A stretch of DNA of 64,000 nucleotides, from assembly GCF_902499125.1 (NCBI RefSeq), contig NZ_CABVPX010000002.1, forward strand, positions 310,001 to 374,000. Reading direction: 5' to 3'. This DNA comes from Burkholderia arboris. GTDB lineage: Bacteria > Pseudomonadota > Gammaproteobacteria > Burkholderiales > Burkholderiaceae. Made by a program: the position numbers and the translations under genes. The notes under the pieces were generated by a model, which worked only from the letters and a program-made list of their open reading frames with translations, made no database searches and was not told the origin of the DNA. Below are positions 10,021 through 17,694 of the stretch, piece by piece (position 1 is the stretch's first letter; the number at the start of each line of letters is the position of its first letter).

Positions 10021-11259
10021 ATGAAGACATCCAAACTTGCCATTGCTTCGCTCTTTCTGACCATCTTTGTCGATGCGGCCGGCATCGGCATCGTGTTCCC
10101 CGCGCTGACGCCGATGCTGCTCAACAACGAAACCGGCCTGTTTGCCGCGTCGGTCAGCGAGGCCACGCGCTATCAGATCTACGGCATCGTGCTGGCGCTC
10201 TATCCGCTGGCCATGTTCGCCGCGTCGCCGTTGCTCGGCGACATGTCCGATCGGTACGGCCGCAAACGCGTGTTGCTGCTGTGCCTGGGCGGCAACGCGC
10301 TCGGCATGCTCGGCACCGCAGCCGGCGTGTACGCCGGCAGTCTGTGGTGGGTGCTGATCGGCCGCGCCATCTGCGGCCTGACCGCCGCAAGCTTGCCGGT
10401 GGCGCAGGCGGCCGTCATCGACATCAGCGCGCCCGACAGGAAGGCGGGCAACCTGAGCATGATCACGGCGGCGAACGGCGTGGGATTTGCGATCGGGCCG
10501 GTCATCGGCGGTGCGTTTTCCGGCGCGGGCGGCGGCGCGTTCGGCCTCGCGTTGCCGTTCGTCATCGGCGCGGCCCTGGCAGCGCTCACGCTCGCCTTCG
10601 TGACCGCCTTCTTCTCCGATCGTCGCGTACACGACGGCGCCGCGCGCGCGCGACGCACCGGTGCATGGCGGCGCATCCTCGCGAATGCGGCATCGCCGGC
10701 GCTCCGTCCGCCGCTCATCATCCTGGCGGTGTTTCTGACCGGTTACTACATCTTCTTCAACTACATGTCCGCCTTTTCCCTGTTGCGGTATGGATTCGAC
10801 GCGTTCTGGGAAGCCATGTTGCTGTCGTTCTACTCGGCATGCTTCGCCGTGTCGCTGATGTTCATCATTCCCGCACTGGCGAAGGCGTTTTCCCCGAAAC
10901 AGAACCTGATGGGCAGCCTGATGGCGCAACCGGTCCTGATCGCACTGGTGGTGATGGTCGACGCCCCCGCCAGCCTCTGGGCGGCCGTGCCGCTGCTCGC
11001 GCTCGCCGTATCCAATTCCTATGTCACGCTGCTCAGCATCGCATCGAACCGCGCTGCCGCCGACGATCAGGGGCAGGTGCTGGGCGTCGTGTCGTCGATC
11101 AATGCGCTCGCCTGGGGCGTCGCCCCGATCGTGACCTCGCTGCTGCAGCCGCATTCGATCGTCCTCCCGGTCGCGGCGTCCGCGCTGGTGCTCGTGGCGG
11201 CGTGCGCGCTGGGCGGGCGCTTCTGCAACCAGGCGGTCGAACTCGAGGTCAGTCGATGA
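10021..11259 (+). CDS. MFS efflux transporter (TetA-like, 12 TM)
   Basis: A 412-residue membrane protein. The first helix reads IASLFLTIFVDAAGIGIVFP, with the Asp of drug:H+ antiporters of the TetA type, and the loop 2-3 motif is GDMSDRYGRKR. Hydrophobic segments along the chain fit twelve transmembrane helices. It lies 52 bases after the megasynthase stop, on the same strand, so it is most likely the exporter or self-resistance pump for the cluster product (inference). An in-frame ATG at 9988 would add 11 polar residues; I prefer 10021 because the first helix then starts at the usual distance from the N-terminus. Neither start has a clear ribosome binding site. Confidence 0.85.
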   Translation: MKTSKLAIASLFLTIFVDAAGIGIVFPALTPMLLNNETGLFAASVSEATRYQIYGIVLALYPLAMFAASPLLGDMSDRYGRKRVLLLCLGGNALGMLGTAAGVYAGSLWWVLIGRAICGLTAASLPVAQAAVIDISAPDRKAGNLSMITAANGVGFAIGPVIGGAFSGAGGGAFGLALPFVIGAALAALTLAFVTAFFSDRRVHDGAARARRTGAWRRILANAASPALRPPLIILAVFLTGYYIFFNYMSAFSLLRYGFDAFWEAMLLSFYSACFAVSLMFIIPALAKAFSPKQNLMGSLMAQPVLIALVVMVDAPASLWAAVPLLALAVSNSYVTLLSIASNRAAADDQGQVLGVVSSINALAWGVAPIVTSLLQPHSIVLPVAASALVLVAACALGGRFCNQAVELEVSR

Positions 11260-11302
11260 ACCCCCGTCAAGGTCATTCACCGCGAACCCACTGGAGAATT
11301 CA

Positions 11303-12619
11303 ATGAATGCCAACACTCCCCAACTGCCTCATCCGCTCGGATTGCGGCGCGTCGTCGTGACGGGGCTCGGCCTCGTGACTCCGCTCGGCGTCGGTGTCGA
11401 ACACACGTGGCGGAACCTGCTCGACGGTCGCAGCGGCATCACGACCATCGATCGCTTCGACACGTCGCATCTGCCTTGCAAGATCGCCGGGGTAGTTCCC
11501 GCGGGCAGCGCGCGCGACGGCGGCTTCGACGCGACCGAATGGGTCGAGGCGAAGGAGGTCAAGAAAATGGATCCGTTCATCGTCTATGCAATCGCGGCCG
11601 CCACGGAAGCGATCGACGACGCGCAATGGCATCCGGCCGACCGGGAATTGCAGAATCGCACCGGCGTCATGGTCGGCGCGGGTATCGGCGGCCTGCCGGG
11701 GATCGAGGCGGGATCGCGACAACTCGAACGCGCGCCCGGCAAGCGGCTGTCGCCGTTCTTCATTCCGTCGAACCTGATCAATCTGGCCGCCGGCCAGATT
11801 TCGATCAAGTACGGTTTTCGCGGCCCGACGCACGCGACGGTCACCGCATGCGCGTCCGGCGCCCACGCGATCGGCGATGCGGCGCGCCTGATCGCGCTCG
11901 ACGACGCGGACGTGATGATCGCGGGGGGCGCGGAGGCCGCAGTATGTGAGGTGGGGATCGCCGGTTTTGCCGCTGCGAAAGCGCTGTCCACGGGGTTCAA
12001 CGACACGCCGGAGCGTGCGTCGCGGCCGTGGGATGCCGACCGCGACGGCTTCGTGATGGGTGAGGGCAGCGGCATGGTCGTCCTCGAGGAATACGGGCAT
12101 GCGCTCGCGCGCGGCGCGCGAATCTACGCGGAAGTGATCGGCTACGGCATGTCGGGCGACGCTTATCACATCGTCGCTCCGCCGGATGACGGCGACGGCG
12201 CGGCCCGCGCGATGCTTGCCGCCCTCAAGCGCGCACGCATTGAGCCGGACGCCATCGACTACATCAATGCGCATTCGACCTCGACGCCCGCCGGCGACCT
12301 GGCCGAGATCGCCGCGTTGAAACGCGTGTTCGGCGAGCATCTGTTCGGTGGTGCGTCGGTGTCCGCCACCAAGGCGTCGACCGGGCACCTGCTCGGCGCC
12401 GCCGGCAGCGTCGAAGCGGTGTTCGCGCTGCTGGCGCTCCGCGACCAGGTCGCACCGCCGACGATCAACCTCGATCGCGTGGCGCCCGAATGCGACGGCC
12501 TCGATCTCGTGCCGAACCGCAGCAAGCCGCGGCCGGTGCGTTACGCACTGTCGAATTCCTTCGGGTTCGGCGGAACGAACGCCGCGCTGATATTCGGGCC
12601 GCCGCCGGCGGACGCCTGA
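11303..12619 (+). CDS. 3-oxoacyl-ACP synthase II (FabF-type), cluster-associated
   Basis: 438 residues, close to the usual FabF length of about 415. It starts RRVVVTGLGLVTPLG and carries the Cys-His-His triad: Cys in TACASGAHA, His in NAHSTSTPAGD and His in KASTGHLLGAAG. The end, NSFGFGGTNA, is also canonical. FabF condenses malonyl-ACP with acyl-ACP. Here it sits inside the metabolite cluster rather than next to acpP/fabG, 43 bases after the exporter gene and behind a GGAG-like site (ctggagaattca). It may elongate or supply the acyl starter that the megasynthase lacks, or be a product-insensitive copy of the housekeeping enzyme giving self-protection; both are inference. Confidence 0.9.
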   Translation: MNANTPQLPHPLGLRRVVVTGLGLVTPLGVGVEHTWRNLLDGRSGITTIDRFDTSHLPCKIAGVVPAGSARDGGFDATEWVEAKEVKKMDPFIVYAIAAATEAIDDAQWHPADRELQNRTGVMVGAGIGGLPGIEAGSRQLERAPGKRLSPFFIPSNLINLAAGQISIKYGFRGPTHATVTACASGAHAIGDAARLIALDDADVMIAGGAEAAVCEVGIAGFAAAKALSTGFNDTPERASRPWDADRDGFVMGEGSGMVVLEEYGHALARGARIYAEVIGYGMSGDAYHIVAPPDDGDGAARAMLAALKRARIEPDAIDYINAHSTSTPAGDLAEIAALKRVFGEHLFGGASVSATKASTGHLLGAAGSVEAVFALLALRDQVAPPTINLDRVAPECDGLDLVPNRSKPRPVRYALSNSFGFGGTNAALIFGPPPADA

Positions 12620-12625
12620 TCCCGA

Positions 12626-12655
12626 GGCGTGCCGGATACGCCCATCCGGCACGCC
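12626..12655 (+). terminator. Hairpin after fabF-like gene, likely end of biosynthetic operon
   Basis: A perfect 12-bp stem (GGCGTGCCGGAT / ATCCGGCACGCC) with a 6-base loop begins 6 bases after the fabF-like stop. There is no T-tract, so it may act as a weak or factor-assisted terminator or as a 3' stability element. The next gene has its own promoter immediately after it. Confidence 0.6.
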
Positions 12656-12656
12656 C

Positions 12657-12686
12657 TTGACATCACAGGGCGTCCGTCCAGATAGT
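12657..12686 (+). promoter_or_regulatory. Sigma-70-type promoter for the HxlR regulator gene
   Basis: TTGACA (12657-12662), an 18-base spacer and GATAGT (12681-12686), 39 bases before the ATG at 12726. The -35 is a full consensus match. The segment after it is visibly more A+T-rich than the surrounding coding DNA. Confidence 0.5.
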
Positions 12687-12725
12687 CACTTGCATATTAG
12701 AAGTCTCAATGATAGCCTTCACGCC

Positions 12726-13235
12726 ATGAGAACGACCAGCTTTAAATCGATGGAGTGCCCGACCGCGCGCGCACTCGACTGCATCGGCGAATCGTGGACG
12801 CTCCTGATCCTGCGGGATGCGTTACAGGGGTGTACACGCTTCGACGAATTCCAGCGCAGTGTCGGGATTGCCACCAATACGCTGACGCGCAGATTGAAAC
12901 GCCTGGTCGATCAAGGCCTGCTGGAGCGCCGGCGCTACATGACGCGACCTACGCGTTACGAGTACGTGCTGACGCAGATGGGCATCGACCTGTTTCCGCT
13001 GCTGGTCGTGCTGTTCGACTGGGGAAGCAAATACCTCGTCAACGACGGTGTCGCGGTTCAGCAGATCGACCGCGAGAGCGGCCGGGTGCTTGAATCCGTG
13101 GTCGTCGACAGGAATGACCTGCAGCCGATTACCGTGGATCGCGTCTTGCTCAGGGCAGGGCCGGTCGCATCGGCCGCCGTGCATGAACGTGTCGAGCAGG
13201 TGCGTGAGCTGCGCGAAAGTGCCTCGGGCAGCTGA
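12726..13235 (+). CDS. HxlR-family winged-helix transcriptional regulator
   Basis: 169 residues. The opening CPTARALDCIGESWTLLILR, then the recognition part NTLTRRLKRLVDQGLLERRR and the wing TRPTRYEYVLTQMG, are typical HxlR/DUF24 features. The family binds DNA as dimers and often senses redox-active or electrophilic compounds. Cys13 and Cys20 lie at the N-terminus where redox-sensing members carry their cysteine. The C-terminal 60 residues (after DWGSKYLVNDG) extend beyond the minimal HxlR length and may bind a ligand. I took the ATG at 12726 because the in-frame TTG at 12657 is part of the -35 hexamer. Its position between the biosynthetic genes and the luxR gene suggests local control (inference). 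Confidence 0.85.
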   Translation: MRTTSFKSMECPTARALDCIGESWTLLILRDALQGCTRFDEFQRSVGIATNTLTRRLKRLVDQGLLERRRYMTRPTRYEYVLTQMGIDLFPLLVVLFDWGSKYLVNDGVAVQQIDRESGRVLESVVVDRNDLQPITVDRVLLRAGPVASAAVHERVEQVRELRESASGS

Positions 13236-13259
13236 CCGCTCTCGTACCGTTGGAACAAG

Positions 13260-13281
13260 CCGGACTCGTCCCGAGTACCGG
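13260..13281. promoter_or_regulatory. Inverted repeat between hxlR-like and luxR-like genes
   Basis: CCGGACTCG-TCC-CGAGT-A-CCGG is an interrupted dyad of 9 paired bases in the 189-bp gap. It could be the terminator stem of the hxlR-like gene or an operator for the luxR-like gene. It does not look like a lux box. No T-tract follows. Confidence 0.3.
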
Positions 13282-13424
13282 CCAGGAAATACCGGATCGA
13301 CCCGGGCGGTCGCCGTTTGTCGGCGGGCGAGCGTGGCGTTTCCGATGGTGTCGTGTACTTCGGCAGGTCCGACTTGATGCGTGCTTACGTTCGATATCAG
13401 TGAAGAGTCAATACGGAGTTTGAA

Positions 13425-14141
13425 TTGGTAGACGAATTCATGCCTATCCTTCAATCGCAGACGATGGAGGAGCTCGGGGCCCACGTGGGAAGTTTCTGCC
13501 GCGAGGCCGGATACCAAACTTATATCTATGCGGTTGTCTCGTCCGCGTCCGCCGGCGAGACGGGCGTCAATCACATCATCTCGAACTGTCCGGCCTGGCA
13601 GGATGTCTACGCCGAGCGTCGCTACGCGAACATCGACCCGATCCTCGCTCATGCACGCATGTCCTCGCTGCCGCTGCGATGGGAGCGCGCGATGTACAGT
13701 TCCGGCGAGCAGCGGTGCCTCGAAGCGGAGGCCCGTCGCTTCGGTCTCGTTCATGGCCTGAGCCTGCCGGTGCGCGGCCACCGGGGTGACATCGGCGTGC
13801 TGAGCGTCGCCTCCGACGGCTCCGAGGGCATCCCTGCGCACGACCTCGGGCAGACCGCGAAACTCAGTCTGCTTTGCGCGTATATCGAGGAAAAGGTCAC
13901 CATGATCGCGCGCGAGACCAAAGGGCAGGGCGCGACGCGGATGTCCGGCATGAGTTCGCGCGAACGCCAATGCCTGCAGTGGTGTTCCGCAGGCAAGACG
14001 AGCTGGGAGATCGGCGAGATTCTCGGCATCACGGAACGAACCGTGAATTTTCACATCGGCAATGTCGTTCGGAAGCTCAATGCCAAGGGCCGTCGTCACG
14101 CGGTGACGAAGGCCATTTCCCTCGGGCTGTTGTGCGTGTGA
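13425..14141 (+). CDS. LuxR-family acyl-homoserine-lactone receptor/regulator (LuxR solo)
   Basis: 238 residues. The N-terminal autoinducer domain keeps the family's ligand-contact pattern: Trp58, Tyr62, Asp71, Pro72 and Trp86, with a Gly at 111, in the same spacing as TraR Trp57/Tyr61/Asp70/Pro71/Trp85. The C-terminal GerE helix-turn-helix is SSRERQCLQWCSAGKTSWEI through ITERTVNFHIGNVVRKL. It should bind an acyl-homoserine lactone and activate or repress DNA targets. No luxI-type synthase lies in this window, so it is a solo or its partner is elsewhere. The start is TTG at 13425, supported by GGAG at 13415-13418 with 6-base spacing; ATG 13440 is the alternative. The biosynthetic operon next to it is the obvious candidate target (inference). 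Confidence 0.9.
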   Translation: MVDEFMPILQSQTMEELGAHVGSFCREAGYQTYIYAVVSSASAGETGVNHIISNCPAWQDVYAERRYANIDPILAHARMSSLPLRWERAMYSSGEQRCLEAEARRFGLVHGLSLPVRGHRGDIGVLSVASDGSEGIPAHDLGQTAKLSLLCAYIEEKVTMIARETKGQGATRMSGMSSRERQCLQWCSAGKTSWEIGEILGITERTVNFHIGNVVRKLNAKGRRHAVTKAISLGLLCV

Positions 14142-14179
14142 CAAGCACGCCAGCCGTTGCGTTGGGTCTGATCGCTCCG

Positions 14180-14833
14180 TCAACCTGGCTTCCGGAAACG
14201 GAACCGTGATCGGTCGACGGTCCCTTGATTCAGATAGCGGTTACCGGGCTTCGCCCGGTGTCCCCACGTCAATCCCGCCTGGCCGTGCGCATACAACCGG
14301 CCGACCAGCCGGCGAATCTGCAGGGCCGTCAACGTACGCCAGCAGCGTACAGGCCGCTCCTCGAACCACCGATGGTCGCTGCCATCGATCTGGATCAATT
14401 CGCCCAGGCAGGCCCGGCGTGCTCGTGGCTGATAGACCTTGGGCGGTCGTTGCCGGCGCGGAATCCAGAGCCCAGCGTCCGTCATCAGCTTCCTGACCGT
14501 TTCCTTCGACAACTGCAGCCCGTGGCATTCCCAGAGCTTCTCGCAGGCCAGCGTCGGGCCAAAATCGGCGTAGCGCTCACGAATCAGACTCAGGGCGCGA
14601 TGAGCCAGATCCTCAAGCAGTTGATGGTTGCTCGGGCGACCACGCTTGCCTGACACCAATCCGGCCACGTCGGCTGCGCGATAGCGCAACACGAGGCGCT
14701 CAACTTGCCGCACGCTCAAACTCAGCCGGTCGGCTGCCTGACCGGGCTTGAGCCGGCGCTCGGCCACTGCCTCAATGACCTTCAGCCGATCCACTTCACG
14801 CATCGTCATGGTGATCGTCCCAGTCGCGTTCAT
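14180..14833 (-). pseudogene. Truncated, chimeric transposase
   Basis: The N-terminal 150 residues are a normal helix-turn-helix transposase start: MTMREVDRLKVIEAV, QVERLVLRYRAADVAGLVSG, then the linker KLMTDAGLWIPRRQR and the beginning of the catalytic core, GELIQIDGSDHRWFEE. The frame then shifts. The expected continuation (ACTLLAYVD) is in another minus-strand frame for about 10 residues only. The current frame instead runs into LQIRRLVGRLYAHGQAGL, which resembles the helix-turn-helix segment again, and ends. The second and third acidic catalytic residues are absent, so the product cannot be an active transposase. Start taken as ATG 14833 (MNATGTITMTMREV); further upstream codons are in the IS leader. 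Confidence 0.7.
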
Positions 14834-14930
14834 CGCCGGCGCTCCCTGAGGGGTGTTGGCGATCAACCTACAAGCCAAAACACGACATTTTTATTTAGCG
14901 GAAACGCGACATCTGAACTTGGGACCTACA
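14180..14930 (-). mobile_element. Insertion-sequence remnant (ISNCY/IS481-like), internally rearranged
   Basis: The right end lies near 14930, where the A+T-rich leader has the tandem elements TGTCGCGTTT and TGTCGTGTTT on the minus strand; this is the usual set-up before the transposase ATG. No matching inverted end can be found on the left side at 14140-14200, and the coding part stops well before the DDE domain. The left 140 bp instead code for a second helix-turn-helix-like stretch, as if two related elements had recombined. No target-site duplication is visible. It marks the boundary between the biosynthetic cluster and the housekeeping region. Confidence 0.6.
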
Positions 14931-15121
14931 CCAAAACTATCGATAATTATGATTATGTCAAATATGAAATTTACCCGGTGACAGCCCTGAAATCACCGCC
15001 GGACAACGCCCGAATCGCACCTCACCGGCCGTCCGCAGCCATCCCTTTCACGGACACGAACCACCCCCGACGATCCCCCTGATCGCCGCAATCTCCAACC
15101 GGTCACCACGAACCGCCCGCA

Positions 15122-15610
15122 TCAGGACAACATCATCCCTTGCATCTTGTGCGAGAAATGCGCGCGCTCGGCCGTCTCCATCAGCATCAGGAATTCGTCC
15201 TGCATCATGTGGATCAGCGCTTCGTGGTCGCCGGCCTCGAAATAGACTTCCGGCTGTTGCGCGAGGCGTTCCTCGAGGAACGTCTTCATCCCGTACGCCA
15301 TGCAGACCGGCGGCAGCGCACCCATGTCGCAATCCTTGAACAACTCGCGCAACTCGACCTCCCGGGCGAGCACGAGATGGCGTCCCGTCTTCACCCAGAG
15401 ATCCGACAGGCGCACGGCGTGCGTCGTCGGCAAAACGGCGGCGACGTAGCCCTCGTCGTCTTCGAGGAGCACGGTTTTCGCGAGGCGATCGCCGGGAATG
15501 TGCGCCGCGGCGGCCGTCTCCATGCTCGTATGGCTATAGGGGTGGTACACGACTTCGTACCGCGATGACTTCTGGCGCAGGCAATCCTGCAGGGTGGCTG
15601 ATACTGGCAT
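15122..15610 (-). CDS. YbaK/EbsC-type aminoacyl-tRNA deacylase domain protein
   Basis: 162 residues forming one YbaK/ProX editing domain. The central AKTVLLEDDEGYVAAVLP contains the conserved Lys that binds the aminoacyl-tRNA 3' end, and MGALPPVCMAYGMKTFLEE matches the family's G-x-x-P-P segment. Members hydrolyse mischarged tRNAs such as Cys- or Ala-tRNAPro. The C-terminal 40 residues after VYFEAGDHEALIHM are His- and Met-rich helical sequence of unknown role. It stands alone, with the IS scar on one side and a long non-coding stretch on the other. The exact tRNA substrate cannot be told from sequence. Confidence 0.85.
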   Translation of the reverse strand: MPVSATLQDCLRQKSSRYEVVYHPYSHTSMETAAAAHIPGDRLAKTVLLEDDEGYVAAVLPTTHAVRLSDLWVKTGRHLVLAREVELRELFKDCDMGALPPVCMAYGMKTFLEERLAQQPEVYFEAGDHEALIHMMQDEFLMLMETAERAHFSHKMQGMMLS

Positions 15611-16068
15611 GGCACACCTCGTCTGGGCGAATCGGGCGAACGGAGTTCGCTCCGGATTCGTTCAGCATAGGTCGCATTCCGGCCAATGGAAACGCCCTCG
15701 CGTAACGTCCGTCCGGGCGGCCCGGCAGCCGGTTCCGGTCTTCACCCTGTCCGGCCGCCCTCGCCCTTCGGCATGTGAAATCCGGGCCCGGAATACGCCT
15801 GGCAGACCCTCTTTTCCTGTAGACGAATGGACGCTTCGCAGGCTCGCGCGCGTATGCGCCCATCAATAGGCGGATGCCGAAGCACTAGACCGTTAGTTGC
15901 ATTTTAAGGAAGCCAGCAGGACGATACCAGCCTGGCATCCGCAAAAAAGGCCGACGTGCAGACGTCGGCCGGCGTGTCGCCAAACCGCACCGCCAAGGGC
16001 TTGCCCGGTGACCTATACTGAGCCGGCCGCCCGTCATCCCGCGGCGGCACCCGACTTCTGGAGCCACC
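15611..16068. other. Intergenic region, 458 bp
   Basis: I see no credible gene here. It contains the promoter side of the YbaK-like gene (left), the promoter side of the yciI-like gene (right) and a clear minus-strand terminator at 15943-15970. Short open frames lack a family signature and a ribosome binding site. Confidence 0.5.
15943..15970 (-). terminator. Rho-independent terminator oriented leftwards
   Basis: A 9-bp perfect stem GGCCGACGT / ACGTCGGCC with a GCAG loop (15949-15970), followed in the minus-strand sense by six T residues (15943-15948). Orientation is unambiguous. The nearest minus-strand gene upstream is corA, 400 bp away, with a plus-strand gene in between. Confidence 0.75.
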
Positions 16069-16356
16069 ATGCATTACCAGTTGATCTACGAACTCGTCGA
16101 CGATTACCTGTCGCGGCGCGAACCGTTCCGTGCGCAGCATCTCGCGCTCGCGCAAGCCGCGACCGAGCGCGGCGAACTCGTGCTCGCCGGCGCGCTGACG
16201 GATCCGGCCGATCAGGCCGTGCTCGTGTTCGAAGGCGATTCGCCTGAAGCGGCCGAGTCGTTCGCGCGCGCCGATCCATACGTGCAGAACGGCCTCGTGA
16301 AATCGTGGCGCGTACGGCCGTGGCGCGTCGTGATCGGCAAGCACGCGCCGCGCTAG
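16069..16356 (+). CDS. YciI-like protein
   Basis: 95 residues, the normal size. It has the YciI pattern: MHYQLIYELVDDYLSRREPF, R-x-x-HL, a central GELVLAGALTDPADQAVLVF, then DPYVQNGLVKSWRVRPWRVV. The His/Asp pair of the family is in HLALAQ and ALTDPAD. The fold is a ferredoxin-like alpha/beta dimer, and some relatives are dehydrochlorinases or lactonases, but most have no known reaction. Single gene, convergent with corA and 13 bases from its stop. Confidence 0.85.
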   Translation: MHYQLIYELVDDYLSRREPFRAQHLALAQAATERGELVLAGALTDPADQAVLVFEGDSPEAAESFARADPYVQNGLVKSWRVRPWRVVIGKHAPR

Positions 16357-16369
16357 GCGCGCAGCACGC

Positions 16370-17347
16370 CTACAGCCACCCTGCCCGCTTGAAACGCCAC
16401 CACAGCGCGAAGTCGGCGACGACCATCACCGCGATGCAGCCGTAGAAGCCGTATTTCAGGTGCAGTTCGGGCATGTTCGCAAAGTTCATCCCGTAGATGC
16501 CGGCGATCATCGTCGGTATCGCGAATAACGCGGCGAACGAACCGAGCCGCTTCGTCACTTCGCTCTCGGCCAGCGAAATCATCCCGAGGTTGACCTGGAT
16601 CGCCGTGACGACCATCTCGCGGCGCCCTTCGATCGTCTTCACGATCCGCTGCAGATGGTCGTATACGTCGCGGAAGTAAGCGGCCATTCCGCTGCAGACC
16701 TGCGGCACGCGCCCGCCCGTGAGCTTCGCGAGCGGCTCCATCAGCGGCGCCGTGTGCTGGTACAGCAGCACGAGCCGGCGTTTCAGCGAATAGAGATCCT
16801 CGATGACCGCGCGCGACGACGCGGGCGTCGCCTTCGCGAAGATGCGGTCCTCGAGTTCTTCCAGCTCGGCGCCGAGCGTTTCGAGGATCGGAAAATAGCG
16901 GTCGACGACCTGGTCCATCAGCGCATAGAACACGAACGCCGCCCCCTCCTGCAGCAGATGCGGCTCGCGCTCGCAACGCTTGCGCACCTCGCGGAAATCC
17001 TGCTCGGTATGGTTGCGGATCGACAGCACGTAATTCGGGCCGACGAACACGTTCAGTTCGCCGACCTTGAATTCGCCTTCCTCGTCGAGTTCGACCGTAT
17101 GCAGTACCGCGAACAGCGAATCGCCGTATTCCTCGATCTTCGGCCGCTGATGCCCCTTGCGGGCATCCTCGAGCGCGAGCTCGTGCAGCCCGAACTCCTC
17201 GCCCATCAGGTCGATTTCGTCGGGCGTCGGATCCTTCAGCGCGACCCACACGAAGCACTCGGGCTTCGACACGTAATCGCTGATGGCGTCGATATCGATG
17301 TCGGCCAGCTTGCGGCCGTCCTGGTAAGCAGCACAGTTGATCAGCAT
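16370..17347 (-). CDS. corA: Magnesium/cobalt transporter CorA
   Basis: 325 residues: a large cytoplasmic N-terminal domain with long helices (DRIFAKATPASSRAVIEDLY region), then two C-terminal membrane helices. The signature YGMNFANMPEL sits after TM1 (LFAIPTMIAGIYG), and TM2 is YGFYGCIAVMVVADFALWW. CorA pentamers import Mg2+ down the potential. The ATG at 17347 is at the normal family position. A clean leftward terminator appears only beyond the convergent yciI-like gene, so the corA message may run antisense through it. Confidence 0.93.
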   Translation of the reverse strand: MLINCAAYQDGRKLADIDIDAISDYVSKPECFVWVALKDPTPDEIDLMGEEFGLHELALEDARKGHQRPKIEEYGDSLFAVLHTVELDEEGEFKVGELNVFVGPNYVLSIRNHTEQDFREVRKRCEREPHLLQEGAAFVFYALMDQVVDRYFPILETLGAELEELEDRIFAKATPASSRAVIEDLYSLKRRLVLLYQHTAPLMEPLAKLTGGRVPQVCSGMAAYFRDVYDHLQRIVKTIEGRREMVVTAIQVNLGMISLAESEVTKRLGSFAALFAIPTMIAGIYGMNFANMPELHLKYGFYGCIAVMVVADFALWWRFKRAGWL

Positions 17348-17547
17348 GTTGTCCGTGATGTTGCGGTTTGCGCATCAGTTTACCGGTTTGCTGCGCGGAC
17401 GGCCCGGCTTGCACGGCACGCCGATATTGGTCATGATCGGGCTGCGTGCGCCGCAGCACGCACACCGGGGTACTTCGACAGGCCCGCCGGACCCGCGTAG
17501 TGCGACGCGCAACGGCCATGCGGCCCAACCGTCAAGGAGACAGACCT

Positions 17548-17694
17548 ATGTGGTATTTCTCGTGGATACTCGGCATCGGCGTGGCACTCGGCTTCGGCAT
17601 CATCAACGCGATGTGGCTCGAAGCGGAAGTGTTCTCGCGCGGCGACAAGCGCAATGGCGCGTCGAGCCAGGGGTCGGGGAGCACGCATTCGTGA
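17548..17694 (+). CDS. cydX: CydX, small subunit of cytochrome bd oxidase (orphan copy)
   Basis: 48 residues: MWYFSWILGIGVALGFGIIN AM then WLEAE, the near-invariant CydX pattern of one membrane helix followed by W-L-E-A-E. CydX stabilises the haem b595/d site of the CydAB quinol oxidase in the inner membrane. The start is fixed by AAGGAGA at 17534-17540. No cydAB genes are in the window; it is instead followed, with a GTGA start/stop overlap, by a P-loop kinase gene. Either cydAB lie elsewhere and cydX has been separated, or this peptide partners another complex. Confidence 0.85.
   Translation: MWYFSWILGIGVALGFGIINAMWLEAEVFSRGDKRNGASSQGSGSTHS

Noticed and set aside
12657..12725. TTG start for the HxlR-type gene giving 23 more residues
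   Set aside because: The TTG is the first half of a consensus TTGACA -35 box; the ATG at 12726 gives the normal family N-terminus.
13236..13424. Possible lux box upstream of the luxR-like gene
   Set aside because: No dyad with CTG/CAG ends of the right spacing was found; only an unrelated inverted repeat is present.
17337..17547. N-terminal extension of the CydX or kinase frame
   Set aside because: The extension is Arg-rich and overlaps the corA promoter side; AAGGAGA at 17534-17540 fixes the start at 17548.
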